DNA of 64,000 nt, taken from NCBI RefSeq assembly GCF_900104575.1, contig NZ_LT629731.1, forward strand, positions 3,581,557 to 3,645,556. The letters are read 5' to 3'. The stretch comes from Bacillus tuaregi. Its GTDB lineage: Bacteria > Bacillota > Bacilli > Bacillales > Cytobacillaceae. Below the pieces are notes generated by a model. It was not told the DNA's origin. It saw only the letters and a program-made list of their open reading frames with translations, and searched no databases. Numbering within the stretch: position 1 is the first letter of the stretch; each line of letters begins with the position of its first letter. Both the position numbers and the translations under genes were made by a program. Positions 1-10,783 of the stretch are shown here, one piece after another.

Positions 1-377
1 TTAAATCCAGTGACAGAACTTGCAAGCTGTTCCACTTCATCAAGTCCAGGATAATGAAAATCAACTATCTTCCCGCAGCTTTCACAAATGACATGATAAT
101 GCTGTGTTGTAACAAAGTCAAAACGACTAGATGAATCACCGTAGGTCAATTCCTTCACGAGACCAACCTCACGAAATACTCTCAGATTATTATAAACTGT
201 TGCTACACTCATATTAGGGAATTTTCCTTCTAAGGCTTTGTAAATATCATCTGCTGTTGGGTGTGACATTGAGTTTATTAAATATTCGAGTATCGCATGA
301 CGTTGTGGTGTTATACGAACTCGCGTTTCCTTTAAGGTATCAAGCGCTTCCTTTAATTGATTGTGTTCCACCGTCAT
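1..377 (-). CDS. perR: Peroxide-responsive repressor PerR (Fur family), 3' end cut by window edge
   Basis: PerR is a DNA-binding, Fe/Mn-dependent sensor of H2O2 that represses peroxide-defence genes. 125 codons are in the window; the last residues lie beyond base 1. Visible are the winged-helix region with a Fur-type recognition helix ([12 protein letters not shown], about residues 57-68), the regulatory metal ligands H39, D87, H93, H95 and D106, and the first structural zinc pair C98/C101 in CESCG. The second zinc pair would be off the window. The ATG at 377 is preceded by AGAGGTGT. The gene lies downstream of bcp on the same strand, as in B. subtilis, but has its own promoter and a PerR box, so autoregulation is likely. 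Metal-ligand pattern separates it from Fur and Zur. Confidence 0.95.
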   Translation of the reverse strand, partial: MTVEHNQLKEALDTLKETRVRITPQRHAILEYLINSMSHPTADDIYKALEGKFPNMSVATVYNNLRVFREVGLVKELTYGDSSSRFDFVTTQHYHVICESCGKIVDFHYPGLDEVEQLASSVTGF

Positions 378-404
378 ACACCTCTTTTCAAAAATATTAT
401 TAGT

Positions 405-419
405 TTATAATTGTTATAA
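405..419. promoter_or_regulatory. PerR box upstream of perR
   Basis: TTATAAT-T-GTTATAA matches the 7-1-7 PerR consensus TTATAATNATTATAA at all positions but one. It sits just downstream of the -10 hexamer of the perR promoter, where bound PerR would block transcription. This indicates negative autoregulation. Confidence 0.85.
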
Positions 420-421
420 TT

Positions 422-450
422 AGTGTACAAATTTTTAGTACTTTTGTCAA
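422..450 (-). promoter_or_regulatory. sigma-A promoter of perR
   Basis: On the minus strand TTGACA (445-450) is followed after 17 bp by TACACT (422-427). The predicted start falls within the PerR box, about 40 bp before the perR start codon. Confidence 0.8.
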
Positions 451-455
451 TATAA

Positions 456-724
456 CTACCCTATTAACATAGTTTAATAACATTTTCTTATTATTTTTTA
501 TGAATATAAGTACTTTATCACTAAAGCTCTTATATATTACTTCTTTATTACTCACTTGTCAGTATCGTTCTCTATAATAAAATGAAATTGTCACATTTAC
601 TTTTGGTATGTATATATATAATATGTTCAAAATTTGAAAATGATATCAGTCATTCTTTCCTAAATCCATTCATCCAGTTTAACTATATCTACCTGCTACT
701 GTTCTTAAAGAGAGGTCTTTCAGA
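456..724. other. AT-rich intergenic stretch between perR promoter and bcp terminator
   Basis: About 270 bp with no plausible coding frame on either strand and no conserved RNA motif that I recognise. A short ATGATATCA-containing stretch near 640 is too degenerate to call a Fur box. Confidence 0.5.
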
Positions 725-755
725 CAAAAAAACAGGCTGAATGCTTCAGCCTGTT
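725..755 (-). terminator. Rho-independent terminator downstream of bcp
   Basis: An 11-bp perfect stem (AACAGGCTGAA / TTCAGCCTGTT) with a 3-nt loop is followed on the minus strand by a run of Ts. It ends bcp transcription before the separate perR promoter. Confidence 0.85.
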
Positions 756-858
756 AACACTATATGAGGAGGTATGCCCTAATATAAAGATATTCAATTG
801 AAGAATAAATGAATGGACAATCGCCTTATCCAAGAAAAATAGGCTATAAATATTTTCC

Positions 859-1329
859 TTATACTAGGTTTTGTTGAATAAATTGGTAGACCTCGTTTGT
901 ATGCTCTTTCACTTTTACTTTACGCCATTCCTTAACTATTTTCCCTTCTGAGTCAATAATAAAGGTGCTGCGCTCAATTCCCATATATTCCTTACCGAAA
1001 TTTTTCTTCAGCTTCCAAACATCAAATGCCTTGGCTAACTCCTGATTTTCATCTGATAGCAAGACAAAAGGCAATCCATGCTTCTCAATGAATTTTTCAT
1101 GCCTTGACATCGGATCAGGGCTGACACCTAGGATCACCGTATTTATTTTTGAAAACTCCTCATGACGATCACGAAAATCACATGCCTCTGTTGTACAGCC
1201 TGGTGTCATATCTTTTGGATAGAAATATAGTACAACATTCTTTCCTTGGAAATCAGACAACTGAATGGTTTGTCCGCTGCTTGCAGGTAAAGCAATATCT
1301 GGTGCAACTTGTCCTGTCAGTGTTGACAT
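859..1329 (-). CDS. bcp: Thioredoxin-dependent peroxiredoxin Bcp/PrxQ
   Basis: 156-residue peroxiredoxin that reduces H2O2 and organic hydroperoxides in the cytosol, using thioredoxin for recycling. The motif PKDMTPGCTTEACDF carries the peroxidatic C45 and a resolving C50 five residues later, the PrxQ (atypical 2-Cys) arrangement. Length is normal for the family. AGGAGG lies 8 nt before the ATG. Its position next to perR follows B. subtilis order. No PerR box was seen in its own upstream region, so peroxide control by PerR is not shown by the sequence. Confidence 0.95.
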   Translation of the reverse strand: MSTLTGQVAPDIALPASSGQTIQLSDFQGKNVVLYFYPKDMTPGCTTEACDFRDRHEEFSKINTVILGVSPDPMSRHEKFIEKHGLPFVLLSDENQELAKAFDVWKLKKNFGKEYMGIERSTFIIDSEGKIVKEWRKVKVKEHTNEVYQFIQQNLV

Positions 1330-1442
1330 TCAACATTCCTCCTATCTGTACAAATTAAGTACATATTTTATCACAGTAATACGTGCGAATTTTTGCACTA
1401 CTAACAGATTATCTTATTCCTAACTTCAAGACAACTAATAAC

Positions 1443-1850
1443 TCATTTTTGCTCACGTCCATATACGGCTTTTGCAACAAAGGCTGCTGGAATCGTATAG
1501 CCAATCAGAGCTTCAACCATTGCAATGAGACGCCCAATCCCAATAGGGGCAATATCCCCGTAGCCAACTGAAAATAGCGTTACAGCGCTAAAATAAAGAT
1601 ACGTACCAAACCGTTCCACAAAATTCTCAGTCGGCATTGGATACTGTTCAATCATAATTTGATAGCCCTTAGTCTCAAGCAAAATATAAACCAGCCCAAA
1701 GCCAATCAAAATCGTAATATACACAAAGGTTAGATAAATGAAATTTTCAACTGAAACAATTTTCCCTTTAATAGTATTTGGAATAAATATTGTACGCAAA
1801 CTCATCACGATACAATAAATCGTGAAGGCAAGTGTAACGAAATAGATCAT
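1443..1850 (-). CDS. Two-transmembrane potassium channel (Ion_trans_2 type)
   Basis: 135-residue membrane protein with a first hydrophobic helix (residues 1-20), a second at about 30-55, then the pore loop TLFSVGYGDIAP containing the K+ selectivity filter GYGD and an inner helix after it. There is no RCK/TrkA-N regulatory domain, so this is a minimal pore, possibly a homotetramer of short subunits. It sits between bcp and gsaB, a position not occupied by a channel in B. subtilis. A GAGGG ribosome site precedes the ATG. Ion selectivity follows from the filter; the physiological role is unknown. Confidence 0.85.
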   Translation of the reverse strand: MIYFVTLAFTIYCIVMSLRTIFIPNTIKGKIVSVENFIYLTFVYITILIGFGLVYILLETKGYQIMIEQYPMPTENFVERFGTYLYFSAVTLFSVGYGDIAPIGIGRLIAMVEALIGYTIPAAFVAKAVYGREQK

Positions 1851-2017
1851 GCTTACCCTCTTTTCCTGCCCGCTCCGAAAATGAATGTAAAGGCTTGTAT
1901 CTAAATATATGCAGGTGTTTACCTCTAAACAACCGAATTAGTTATCATAACAATGAATAAAAAAAGGATTGAAGTTATTGTCAAAATATTTAGTTAAACG
2001 AATATACTTTTCAATAG

Positions 2018-2026
2018 TGTTAAAAT
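2018..2026 (+). promoter_or_regulatory. Extended -10 promoter of gsaB
   Basis: TG-T-TAAAAT forms an extended -10 element about 33 bp before the gsaB start codon; no good -35 is visible, which is common with extended -10 promoters. AGGAGG at 2044-2049 is the ribosome site. Confidence 0.5.
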
Positions 2027-2058
2027 GTAGAAGTAGACAAATTAGGAGGTTTTAAGCC

Positions 2059-3363
2059 ATGCATTTTACAAATTCAGAACGATTACATACTGAAGCACTT
2101 GAACATATTGTTGGCGGAGTCAATAGCCCCTCTCGTTCCTATAAAGCGGTTGGAGGCGGTTCTCCTGTCGTTATGGAAAGAGGACAAGGAGCCTATTTCT
2201 TCGATGTTGACGGTAACCAATACATCGACTATTTAGCCGCATATGGACCAATTATTACCGGCCATGCTCACCCACATATTACAGAAGCGATAAAAAAAGC
2301 AGCCGAAACTGGGGTCTTATTTGGTACTCCTACACCACATGAAGTCACTTTTGCTAAAATGCTGAAGGAAGCTATGCCGGCATTAGAAAAGGTACGTTTC
2401 GTCAATTCAGGTACAGAAGCAGTTATGACCACCATTCGTGTAGCTCGAGCCTATACTGGAAGAGATAAAATCATTAAATTCGCCGGGTGTTACCACGGAC
2501 ATTCAGATCTTGTCCTTGTTGCAGCGGGTTCTGGACCTTCCACTCTCGGCACCCCTGATTCAGCAGGAGTTCCAAAGAGCATTGCTCAAGAAGTCATTAC
2601 TGTTCCTTTTAATGAGATTGAACCGCTTAGACAAGCATTGGAAAAATGGGGCGATGAAATTGCAGCCGTATTAGTGGAACCAATTGTCGGTAACTTTGGT
2701 ATCGTCGAACCAAACCCAGGCTTTCTCGAAAAAGTGAATGAGTTAACTCACGAAGCAGGGGCTCTTGTCATCTATGATGAAGTCATTACAGCTTTTCGCT
2801 TTACATATGGTGGAGCGCAGGATTTGCTTGGAGTGACTCCTGATTTAACAGCAATGGGCAAAATTATCGGTGGTGGTCTTCCAATAGGCGCTTACGGTGG
2901 CAAAGAAGAAATAATGGAGCATGTAGCACCATTGGGTCCAGCCTATCAAGCCGGGACAATGGCCGGTAATCCCGCGTCTATTTTAGCGGGAATTGCCTGT
3001 CTTGAAGTATTGAAACAGCCTGGTGTCTATGACTACTTAGATCAATTAGGCGAGAAGCTTGAAGCAGGAATTTTACAGGCCGCAAAAGAGCACAATATTC
3101 CCATAAGCATTAACCGTTTAAAAGGTGCACTGACTGTTTACTTTACTGACGAAAAAGTAGAAAATTATGAGCAGGCCGAGAACACTGATGGAGAAATGTT
3201 CGCTAAGTTTTTCAAACTAATGTTAAAGCAAGGTATTCATCTTGCTCCTTCAAAATACGAAGCATGGTTTTTAACCATCGCCCATACTGAAGAAGATATC
3301 GACGCAACCATTTTTGCAGTTGAAAATGCATTCTCTGAACTCGCTACAGAAGGAACACGCTAA
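2059..3363 (+). CDS. gsaB: Glutamate-1-semialdehyde 2,1-aminomutase (GsaB type)
   Basis: 434-residue PLP-dependent class III aminotransferase that converts glutamate-1-semialdehyde to 5-aminolevulinate, the first dedicated heme precursor in the C5 pathway. The N-terminal region has the substrate-loop signature GGVNSPSRS, and the Schiff-base lysine is K268 in [10 protein letters not shown]. Bacillus species carry two such genes: hemL in the hem operon and this stand-alone paralogue beside bcp/perR. Neighbours here match the gsaB locus, not the hem operon. The gene is monocistronic, between an extended -10 promoter and a strong palindromic terminator. Confidence 0.93.
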   Translation: MHFTNSERLHTEALEHIVGGVNSPSRSYKAVGGGSPVVMERGQGAYFFDVDGNQYIDYLAAYGPIITGHAHPHITEAIKKAAETGVLFGTPTPHEVTFAKMLKEAMPALEKVRFVNSGTEAVMTTIRVARAYTGRDKIIKFAGCYHGHSDLVLVAAGSGPSTLGTPDSAGVPKSIAQEVITVPFNEIEPLRQALEKWGDEIAAVLVEPIVGNFGIVEPNPGFLEKVNELTHEAGALVIYDEVITAFRFTYGGAQDLLGVTPDLTAMGKIIGGGLPIGAYGGKEEIMEHVAPLGPAYQAGTMAGNPASILAGIACLEVLKQPGVYDYLDQLGEKLEAGILQAAKEHNIPISINRLKGALTVYFTDEKVENYEQAENTDGEMFAKFFKLMLKQGIHLAPSKYEAWFLTIAHTEEDIDATIFAVENAFSELATEGTR

Positions 3364-3377
3364 TCCGTCTGTAGCGC

Positions 3378-3409
3378 AAAAACCGTTCGTACATGTACGA
3401 ACGGTTTTT
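3378..3409. terminator. Bidirectional terminator after gsaB
   Basis: A 32-bp perfect palindrome, AAAAACCGTTCGTACA and its complement, starting 15 bp after the gsaB stop, with A-run and T-run flanks on both strands. Confidence 0.85.
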
Positions 3410-3606
3410 AAATTGAAGGAACTTTTTTACCCATAAGTCTATGGCGCAGTGAAATTAAGTTTCCATGCAAGTCACAAGCGTTTTAGTACACGATAATGTT
3501 AAGGAAAAATCTCAAAAACTCCACATTTACCGATTGTTTCAAGGTCAGCAACATGATTTAATAAGTAAGTATCCCATCATCACCTTTAGAAAGGAAATTA
3601 TCATCT

Positions 3607-4683
3607 ATGAAGTTAGGCGCCCGCATATTAAAAACGGGAATCGCAATAATCCTATCATTACTTGTCGCTCGGCTGATTGAGCTACCGTCACCAGTCTTTG
3701 CCGGTATTGCCGCTATCTTTGCCGTACAGCCGACCATTTACCGTTCCTATTTATCCATTCTGGAACAAATACAAGGCAATACAATCGGTGCGTTAATGGC
3801 GGTCATTTTTGTTTTATTATTTGGCAACCACATCTTTATCATTGGGCTTGCTGCCGTCATTGTCATTATCATCTCCTTAAAGCTAAAGCTTGAAAATGCT
3901 ATCGGACTTTCCTTAGTAACCTTAGTGGCTATTATGGAGACACCGGGAGATACCTTTATCGAATTTGCCTTGATCCGCTTCTTAACTATTATGCTCGGCG
4001 TTTTATCCGCTTTTTTAGTAAATCTGATATTCTTACCTCCTAAATATGAAACAAAGCTATATACCCAAATATCAAATTCAACGACGGAAATCACAAAGTG
4101 GATTCGACTTAATATCAGAGGTGCCTCAGACCATAAATTACTCAAAAATGACATTGATAAATTGAAAGAATCTATGATTAAAACCGAACAGTTATACCTA
4201 ATGTATAAAGAAGAACGTAGTTTCAAGAAAAATAATGTACTCAAAACAAGAAAACTAGTTATTTATCGTCAAATGATTAATACGCTGAAACGTGCATTAG
4301 ATACGTTAAAGAGACTACACCGCTTTGAAAATGAAATCTCCAGTCTGCCTGATGATTTGCAAAATATGATTCAACAGCAACTAGACTGTCTCATTCACCA
4401 GCACGAACATGTAATGCTGAAGTTTATCAGCAAGGTACGGCCTCATGTTGTTTTTGATGAAGGGGACATCTGCTTAAACCGGAAGGAACTGTTTCATATT
4501 TTTCTAACCTACCAGCTGCAGGCATCACAGGAAAGTGAAGATACAAACTACCATCTCATGCAAATTATCACTGCAATAGTTGACTATGATGAATATATCG
4601 AGCATCTTGATTTATTAATTACAAGCTTTCAATCCTATCACAAAGAAGAAAATGGATTATCCTTATCGGATGATAAAATATAA
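3607..4683 (+). CDS. ygaE: ArAE-family membrane protein (YgaE-like, aromatic acid exporter type)
   Basis: 358 residues. The N-terminal ~145 residues form six or so hydrophobic segments with the family-typical stretch FAVQPTIYRSY near residue 40. The remaining ~200 residues are a charged, helical cytoplasmic domain. This matches the ArAE_1 family (N-terminal half of FUSC-like exporters). In B. subtilis ygaE occupies the same place between gsaB and ygaD. Function is inferred from family only: efflux of aromatic acids or similar small molecules; no substrate can be read from the sequence. The ribosome site is AGAAAGGAAA before the ATG. Confidence 0.8.
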   Translation: MKLGARILKTGIAIILSLLVARLIELPSPVFAGIAAIFAVQPTIYRSYLSILEQIQGNTIGALMAVIFVLLFGNHIFIIGLAAVIVIIISLKLKLENAIGLSLVTLVAIMETPGDTFIEFALIRFLTIMLGVLSAFLVNLIFLPPKYETKLYTQISNSTTEITKWIRLNIRGASDHKLLKNDIDKLKESMIKTEQLYLMYKEERSFKKNNVLKTRKLVIYRQMINTLKRALDTLKRLHRFENEISSLPDDLQNMIQQQLDCLIHQHEHVMLKFISKVRPHVVFDEGDICLNRKELFHIFLTYQLQASQESEDTNYHLMQIITAIVDYDEYIEHLDLLITSFQSYHKEENGLSLSDDKI

Positions 4684-4715
4684 AAAAGCAGCTGGTTATG
4701 TTCAGCTGCTTTTTT
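4682..4715. terminator. Bidirectional terminator between ygaE and ygaD
   Basis: Stem AGCAGCTG / CAGCTGCT extended by A6/T6 flanks, placed between convergent genes, overlapping the ygaE stop. Confidence 0.85.
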
Positions 4716-4735
4716 ACACTCTAAGTACTAGCATC

Positions 4736-6490
4736 TTACTGCTCCAGCTGCTGTACTTGAAAGAGCTTATAATAATGACCCTGCAATGTCATTAGTTCTT
4801 CATGACTGCCAATCTCAACAATTTCCCCATGTTCAATTAGAACAATCCGATCTGCATGAGTAATCGTTGAAAGACGGTGAGCAACAACGAAGGTCGTACG
4901 GTCTTTAGCTAACTTATCAAGCGTTTCCTGAATTTGATGCTCGCTTTCTAAATCAAGCGCAGATGTTGCTTCATCAAGTACTAGAATAGGAGGGTTCTTC
5001 AAAAATACCCTTGCAATGGCCACTCGCTGCTTCTGTCCTCCAGATAATTTAACGCCCCGTTCGCCAACCTTTGTATCATAGCCTTCCGGCAAATTCATAA
5101 TAAATTCATGTGCATTGGCCGCTTTCGCCGCAGCTATTACCTCTTCATCCGACGCCAAAGGATTCCCAAGCAGAATATTATCCTTTACCGATTCACTAAA
5201 CAAAATGTTATCCTGATGTACCATCCCTATTTTATCCCGTAACGAGCGAACTTTGAAGGAACGAATATCAACTCCATCAAGGAGAATTCTCCCACCTGTC
5301 ACATCATAAAAACGGGGAATCAGACTGACAAGCGACGACTTTCCGCCACCACTCATACCAACAAAGGCGATTGTCTCACCCTTTTGAACATCTAAGCTAA
5401 TATCCTTTAATACAGCTTCATCCTCCTGATTATCACTATATGAAAAATGAACATGATCAAACACAATATGACCTTTTACATTTTTACATTCAATTGAATC
5501 TGACTGGTCCTCAATATCATATTTTTCATCCATGAATTCAAAGACTCGGTCCATCGAAGCGAATGATTGTGTCAGGGTAGTAGAGGAATTAACAAGACGT
5601 CGCAGTGGGTTATACAGCCTGTCTATGTAAGCAATAAAAGCAACCATCGAACCAACAGACAGACTCCCATTAATAACCTGGTAGCCTGAAACACCAATGA
5701 CAAGAAGCGGAGCAATATCTGTAATTGTATTGACAACTGCAAAAGCTTTAGCATTCCATTTTGTATGGTCAATTGCTTTCTCTAAAAAGTTGCTATTCTG
5801 TTCATTAAACTTTGTTTGCTCAAAATCTTCAATGGCAAAGCTTTTAATAACAGGCATCCCTGAAACTCGTTCATGCAAATAGCTTTGCACCTCTGCCAAT
5901 GCTTGCGAACGCTTCCTAGTTAGGGCACGCAAATTCCCAAAGAAATACTTAACTGAAAAAGCATAGAATGGGAATAAAACAATCGATACAAGCGTCAGAG
6001 TGACATCCATCGTAAACATAATTGCCATGGCAATGATAATAGTGGCTAAATCCAGCCATAAATTCATAAGCCCTGTCACAACAAAGGTTTTCGTTTGTTC
6101 TACGTCATTAATGACCCTTGAGATGATTTCACCCGTTCTAGTATTTGAGTAATACTTAAAACTAAGCTTTTGAATATGAGTATAAAGACGATCACGAATA
6201 TCATAGAGAATTTTACTCGATGTCCATTGAGCAAAATATTGTCGATAATATTCTATTGGCGGACGAAGGATGACAAAAATGACAATCATAATCGCCATGA
6301 TAATTATTAAGTGATCAAGCTTGTCGCCCTTAGACATTGCTTCGTTAGCAACAATATCGTCCAATACATACTTTATAAGCAATGGAATCATTAATGGAAT
6401 GGCAAATTTTAAAATCCCAATAAGGATCGTTGCTATAATTTGGAGGCTATAAGGTTTTACAAAGTGTAGATAACGTCGTATACTGTCCAA
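4736..6490 (-). CDS. ygaD: ABC exporter half-transporter (fused TMD-NBD), YgaD-like
   Basis: 584 residues: an N-terminal six-helix ABC membrane domain (residues ~1-310) followed by a nucleotide-binding domain with Walker [10 protein letters not shown] (~380), Q-loop, signature LSGGQKQR, Walker [13 protein letters not shown] and switch His in VVAHRLST. This is the MsbA/LmrA-type homodimeric exporter layout. It is the ortholog-by-position of B. subtilis ygaD. Substrate is unknown; lipid or drug export are the family's usual roles. The start ATG has GGGGGAG upstream. Confidence 0.9.
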   Translation of the reverse strand: MDSIRRYLHFVKPYSLQIIATILIGILKFAIPLMIPLLIKYVLDDIVANEAMSKGDKLDHLIIIMAIMIVIFVILRPPIEYYRQYFAQWTSSKILYDIRDRLYTHIQKLSFKYYSNTRTGEIISRVINDVEQTKTFVVTGLMNLWLDLATIIIAMAIMFTMDVTLTLVSIVLFPFYAFSVKYFFGNLRALTRKRSQALAEVQSYLHERVSGMPVIKSFAIEDFEQTKFNEQNSNFLEKAIDHTKWNAKAFAVVNTITDIAPLLVIGVSGYQVINGSLSVGSMVAFIAYIDRLYNPLRRLVNSSTTLTQSFASMDRVFEFMDEKYDIEDQSDSIECKNVKGHIVFDHVHFSYSDNQEDEAVLKDISLDVQKGETIAFVGMSGGGKSSLVSLIPRFYDVTGGRILLDGVDIRSFKVRSLRDKIGMVHQDNILFSESVKDNILLGNPLASDEEVIAAAKAANAHEFIMNLPEGYDTKVGERGVKLSGGQKQRVAIARVFLKNPPILVLDEATSALDLESEHQIQETLDKLAKDRTTFVVAHRLSTITHADRIVLIEHGEIVEIGSHEELMTLQGHYYKLFQVQQLEQ

Positions 6491-6592
6491 GTCTCCCCCA
6501 CCTTATTTGTTCTCAAATGTTAATTATACTATCTCTCTATTACACAGTATCAGAACTCTGGTTATCTTCATAGTTAGCACAGACTTTCACAT

Positions 6593-6619
6593 AAAAACCT
6601 GCTGATTTAATCAACAGGT
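6593..6619 (-). terminator. Terminator downstream of ygaC
   Basis: Minus-strand stem ACCTGTTGA / TCAGCAGGT (one G-T pair) followed by TTTTTA, 48 bp after the ygaC stop. It separates ygaC from ygaD. Confidence 0.75.
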
Positions 6620-6666
6620 GATTTTCGCCTATATTTTCCGTACATATTTGCGTCTGTGCCATATGT

Positions 6667-7197
6667 TTAACCTCGATATGTTAAATAACGCTCATACCAT
6701 GTATCTATAAAATCTGCAGAAAATGGGCCCTTTCGCTGACGAATCCACTGAATCAATGTCTCAACATTGGCTTTTAAGATTTGATCGATTACATCTGGGT
6801 AATTCATTTCTTTCCGATGCCGCTCATATTCATCTTCATCAAGTAAATGAAAGGTCATATCAGGAAATACTTTAATATCTAAGTCATAATCGATGTATTT
6901 AATTGCCTCCCCATCATAGATAAACGGAGAGCTCAAATTACAATAGTAGTAAATTCCATCTTCCCGCAGCATTCCAATGATATTAAACCAATGCTGTGAA
7001 TGAAAGTATGTAATGGCAGGTTCCCTTGTTACCCAGGTTCTTCCATCTGATTCTGTCACTATTGTACGATCGTTTCCACCAATAACCAAGTTATGCGATC
7101 CCTTTAACACAGTCGTTTCGTCCCATATGCGATGGATGTGCCCATTATGCTTAAAGCTATGAATTTGTACTGGTTCTCCTTCTATGGGTACGCCCAT
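6667..7197 (-). CDS. ygaC: DUF402 nucleoside tri-/diphosphatase family protein (YgaC/NtdP)
   Basis: 176 residues of the DUF402/FomD-like fold; staphylococcal relatives hydrolyse nucleoside tri- and diphosphates in a metal-dependent way. Conserved acidic residues sit in [24 protein letters not shown] and LLDEDEY. Length and neighbours (ygaB upstream, ygaD downstream) match B. subtilis ygaC. Start chosen at the ATG preceded by AGGGGAAATA. Cytoplasmic, no membrane segments. The enzymatic role comes from the family, not from anything specific here. Confidence 0.88.
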   Translation of the reverse strand: MGVPIEGEPVQIHSFKHNGHIHRIWDETTVLKGSHNLVIGGNDRTIVTESDGRTWVTREPAITYFHSQHWFNIIGMLREDGIYYYCNLSSPFIYDGEAIKYIDYDLDIKVFPDMTFHLLDEDEYERHRKEMNYPDVIDQILKANVETLIQWIRQRKGPFSADFIDTWYERYLTYRG

Positions 7198-7363
7198 TAT
7201 TTCCCCTACTTTCGTTACCGAACGCTTTGCAACCTTTCAATTGTTTTTTACATATATAACTTTTTTAAACGGTACTGTAGTTATACTTTTTTATAATTAA
7301 ATGTACAGGTAACAAAGAACAATTCCTATTTTCTACTATTATAACGGTTTACTAAAGAATTTA

Positions 7364-7399
7364 AAACAAAACAGCCATTGAATTTCATCAATGACTGCT
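7364..7399 (-). terminator. Terminator downstream of ygaB
   Basis: Minus-strand 12-bp stem with two G-T pairs (AGCAGTCATTGA / TCAATGGCTGTT) followed by TTTGTTTT. Confidence 0.7.
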
Positions 7400-7444
7400 T
7401 ATTTTTTCATAAAATACTGTTTTTATTCTTTATTTATTACATAT

Positions 7445-7699
7445 CTATCCTGCCGTTACATTTATTTCCTGATAGGATCGTATGACTTCTTCTGTCTGTT
7501 TTTCAAAGATATGTTGAATTTCCTTTAATTCTTCCTTCTTTTTTTTAATTTCAATTTGCACACTCTCAAGCTTTGTACCCTGCTGGATTTCTTTTAATTG
7601 ATCTTCAATTTCTTGGCATCGTTCCAGCTCACTTTGTAAAAATAATAGCCGGTCCATAGTTTTCATTTGCTCTGTTACTAAACGGTTGAATTCTTTCAC
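7445..7699 (-). CDS. ygaB: YgaB-like coiled-coil protein
   Basis: 84-residue protein with heptad-rich, Lys/Glu-rich helices over residues ~15-65 and the conserved tail EVIRSYQEI. It matches the YgaB family of Bacillus by sequence pattern and by place between sspE and ygaC. GTG at 7699 is preferred because GGGTGG lies 5 nt upstream; an in-frame GTG at 7708 would add three residues. No function is known for the family. Confidence 0.75.
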   Translation of the reverse strand: MKEFNRLVTEQMKTMDRLLFLQSELERCQEIEDQLKEIQQGTKLESVQIEIKKKKEELKEIQHIFEKQTEEVIRSYQEINVTAG

Positions 7700-7948
7700 G
7701 CTTACCACCCGCCTATTTAATTTCCACTAGAACGAAGGATTCTGTGGGTCTTTTTCTTCTTTCTTATGTATTCGTTCTCTTTTGCTTCATTCCTTTGACT
7801 AGTTGTGCTGAATGGAAAGTATTTTTGTCGAAACAAATATGCTGTAAAACGATAAGAAAAATGAAAACAAATGGAAATACTTTTATTTTTATTATATACA
7901 ATAATGACAACATATGCTTATATGATATCTGTTAATTATTTGAACATG

Positions 7949-7982
7949 AAAAGACACTCCTTCCGATGTAAGAGTGTCTTTT
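7949..7982. terminator. Terminator downstream of sspE
   Basis: Perfect stem AAAAGACACTC / GAGTGTCTTTT with A and T tails on both strands, 18 bp after the sspE stop. Confidence 0.85.
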
Positions 7983-7999
7983 CATCTTAAATTGCGTGA

Positions 8000-8209
8000 T
8001 TAGCTGTTCTGACCGCCAAATTGGCTTGAGTTTTTAGCTTTATTTGCTTCAGCTTGAGCATTTTGCTGTCTTACTTCTTGAACATTCGTTTCACTTGCAA
8101 ATTCAGTACCGAATTGGCCTTGACTTTGTCCTTGAGCGGACTGTGCATTTTGTTGTCTCACTTGCTGAATATTAGTTCCAGCTTGAGATTGATTTGGTCT
8201 GTTTGCCAT
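8000..8209 (-). CDS. sspE: Gamma-type small acid-soluble spore protein
   Basis: 69 residues, very rich in Gln, Asn, Ala and Ser. It contains two gamma-SASP repeats around VRQQNAQ (residues ~17-23 and ~46-52) separated by the germination-protease-type site FGTEFASET. Gamma SASPs are made in the forespore as an amino acid store degraded at outgrowth. The ATG at 8209 has the perfect ribosome site GGAGGTGAT, so an upstream in-frame start 33 bp earlier is rejected. The gene sits between fabL and ygaB as in B. subtilis. A convincing sigma-G promoter with standard spacing was not found. Confidence 0.92.
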   Translation of the reverse strand: MANRPNQSQAGTNIQQVRQQNAQSAQGQSQGQFGTEFASETNVQEVRQQNAQAEANKAKNSSQFGGQNS

Positions 8210-8276
8210 CTTAATCACCTCCACGCTCTTTAATGTAACCAAGCATGGAGAAAACTATCCACTAAAAATAATTAAT

Positions 8277-9068
<792 letters not shown>

Positions 9069-9236
9069 TCAATTCGAGAAATATGCTTTAAGCTCTTCTG
9101 ATTTACAAATATATGTATACAATTGTTTATTAATCTTAATTTCCTTTATTTTAGCCTTTTCATGTATAGTTGGCAATCAGGTTAAGGACAATAGGGTTAG
9201 AAATAAAATAAAAAGAGGAAGAAAGGAAGAAACTGA

Positions 9237-9461
9237 ATGTATGTTGGCAGGGATATGACAGAGCTTTCTATGATGGCAAAATCTGAATGGAAAGACAGTG
9301 AACTAGCCTTTTTCCACCAATCGTTCCAGCAAATCCTACCTTATTTAAACGTAGAAGGCCAGGCCATTTACCGTGAAATCATTGAAGAAATGTATGACCG
9401 AAACAGCTTCAAACGCAATGAAGCAGACTATACACATGGTACAAGTATCACTTTTGATTAA
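9237..9461 (+). CDS. yfhS: YfhS-like small protein
   Basis: 74 residues, acidic, no membrane segment, with helical pattern in LAFFHQSFQQILPYLN and IYREIIEEMYDRN. Position between fabL and mutY and the length match B. subtilis yfhS, whose function is unknown. The ATG at 9237 has AAAGGAAG upstream; a second ATG at 9255 with GCAGGGA is possible and would give 68 residues. Confidence 0.7.
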   Translation: MYVGRDMTELSMMAKSEWKDSELAFFHQSFQQILPYLNVEGQAIYREIIEEMYDRNSFKRNEADYTHGTSITFD

Positions 9462-9530
9462 AAAGTGCCAGGCACCGCTAAAGGACAATGATGGTTATCC
9501 TGTCCATTTGCGGTGCCTGGCACCTTTTTT
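9460..9530. repeat. REP-type palindrome 1 (also bidirectional terminator)
   Basis: Imperfect long hairpin: A-run, GTGCCAGGCACCGC, GGACA, a loop, TGTCC, GCGGTGCCTGGCACC, T-run. It lies between the convergent genes yfhS and mutY and shares its motif order with the palindromes at 19672 and 46985. The A/T flanks mean it can stop transcription in both directions. Confidence 0.85.
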
Positions 9531-9535
9531 GAGAC

Positions 9536-10627
9536 TTATGAATAGAATTGTTTGATGATTTTTTGATGCGAGACAGGGAAAGGATAGCTTTCGATCTGCT
9601 CGGGAGTAACCAATTTTAAATCGGGCTTCTCCTCTGTTAATGCTGTTAAACTGCCTTCATAGACGTGGATCGTCCATGTTAAGTGGGAAAACACATGTTC
9701 AATCTTTCCAACCATCTCCCCGAGCACAGCGTCTGCTCCGTACTCTGATTGCAAAGCTTGTTTTACCTGATCTTTTTCTGTTTTAAATGGTAGATGAATT
9801 TCAATGTTTGGAAACTCCCATAGGTTTGCCAGCAAACCCTTTTCAGCTCTTTTATGAATGAGCGTCCGTCCGCTGTCATCCTTTAAGACAGCAGCAGCTA
9901 AGTGAACTTCACGCTGCTTTTTATTTTTTGTTTTTACTGGTAATTCTCCCTGCACACCTTCATGAAATGCTACACAATGCTCACGAACCGGACATAATAA
10001 ACAGGAAGGTGAGGTTGGTGTACATACAATCGCACCAAGCTCCATTAAAGCTTGATTAAAATAGGATGGATTTTCATGGGAAATTAATTCACGTACAGCC
10101 TTTTCAAATATTTTCCGTGACGATGGTTTCGCAATATCATCTTCAATGAATAATATACGGGATAGTACGCGCATTACATTTCCATCGACTGCAGGCTCAG
10201 GAATTCCATAGGCAATGCTTAAAATAGCACCTGCTGTATAGGGACCTACTCCTTTTAAAGAGGATATTTCCTTTGGATTATCAGGAACCTTCCCTTCATA
10301 TTTTACTTGAACCTCTTTAACTGCAGAATGCAAATTTCTCGCTCTTGAATAGTAACCAAGACCTTCCCATGCTTTTAAAACCCTCTCCTCTTCTGCCTCC
10401 GATAAGGCTTCAATCGTAGGGAATTGCTCCATAAAGCGGTTAAAATAGGGTATGACTGTATCCACTCTTGTCTGCTGAAGCATGATTTCCGAAACCCATA
10501 CCTTATAAGGATCCTGATCCTTCCGCCAAGGGAGGTCCCTCATTTCCTCTGTAAACCAGCCTATTAAGTCCTGGCAAAATGCTGTCTTATCCACAGCTTC
10601 TAAGTTTTTCAAACTATTTTTTTTCAC
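9536..10627 (-). CDS. mutY: A/G-specific adenine DNA glycosylase MutY
   Basis: 363 residues. MutY removes adenine mispaired with 8-oxoguanine. The HhH-GPD domain holds the catalytic Glu in [10 protein letters not shown], the helix-hairpin-helix [12 protein letters not shown] and the catalytic Asp in [10 protein letters not shown]. The [4Fe-4S] ligands follow as C-x6-C-x2-C-x5-C ([17 protein letters not shown]). A C-terminal NUDIX-like 8-oxoG recognition domain starts near residue 240. The ATG is preceded by TGGAGGAACAAAAGTG. Order yfhP-mutY-yfhS is as in B. subtilis. Confidence 0.95.
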   Translation of the reverse strand: MKKNSLKNLEAVDKTAFCQDLIGWFTEEMRDLPWRKDQDPYKVWVSEIMLQQTRVDTVIPYFNRFMEQFPTIEALSEAEEERVLKAWEGLGYYSRARNLHSAVKEVQVKYEGKVPDNPKEISSLKGVGPYTAGAILSIAYGIPEPAVDGNVMRVLSRILFIEDDIAKPSSRKIFEKAVRELISHENPSYFNQALMELGAIVCTPTSPSCLLCPVREHCVAFHEGVQGELPVKTKNKKQREVHLAAAVLKDDSGRTLIHKRAEKGLLANLWEFPNIEIHLPFKTEKDQVKQALQSEYGADAVLGEMVGKIEHVFSHLTWTIHVYEGSLTALTEEKPDLKLVTPEQIESYPFPVSHQKIIKQFYS

Positions 10628-10754
10628 TTTTGTTCCTCCAGGATGTTAAAGCCATTAAATTGGGCAATATTATTAGTGCAGATTATTTTTTTATTAAGAT
10701 AATCCCAAAAACTTAAATTAATCAATTATTATCGGAAAAAATACATATTTTAAA

Positions 10755-10783
10755 CTGTCATGGTAAAAATATTCTGATACACT
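10755..10783 (+). promoter_or_regulatory. Candidate promoter of yfhP
   Basis: CTGTCA and TACACT separated by 17 bp, about 130 bp before the yfhP start. The leader contains a CCGAAAAAAA / TTTTTTTCGG inverted repeat at 10807-10847. Confidence 0.45.

Noticed and set aside
630-660. Possible Fur box near ATGATATCAGTCAT
   Set aside because: Too many mismatches to the 19-bp Fur consensus and not close to a promoter.
3465-3680. Plus-strand reading frame before ygaE
   Set aside because: No ribosome site, overlaps the ygaE start in another frame and shows no family pattern.
7744-7935. Hydrophobic plus-strand frame between ygaB and sspE
   Set aside because: No ribosome site and atypical low-complexity composition; lies over the ygaB promoter region.
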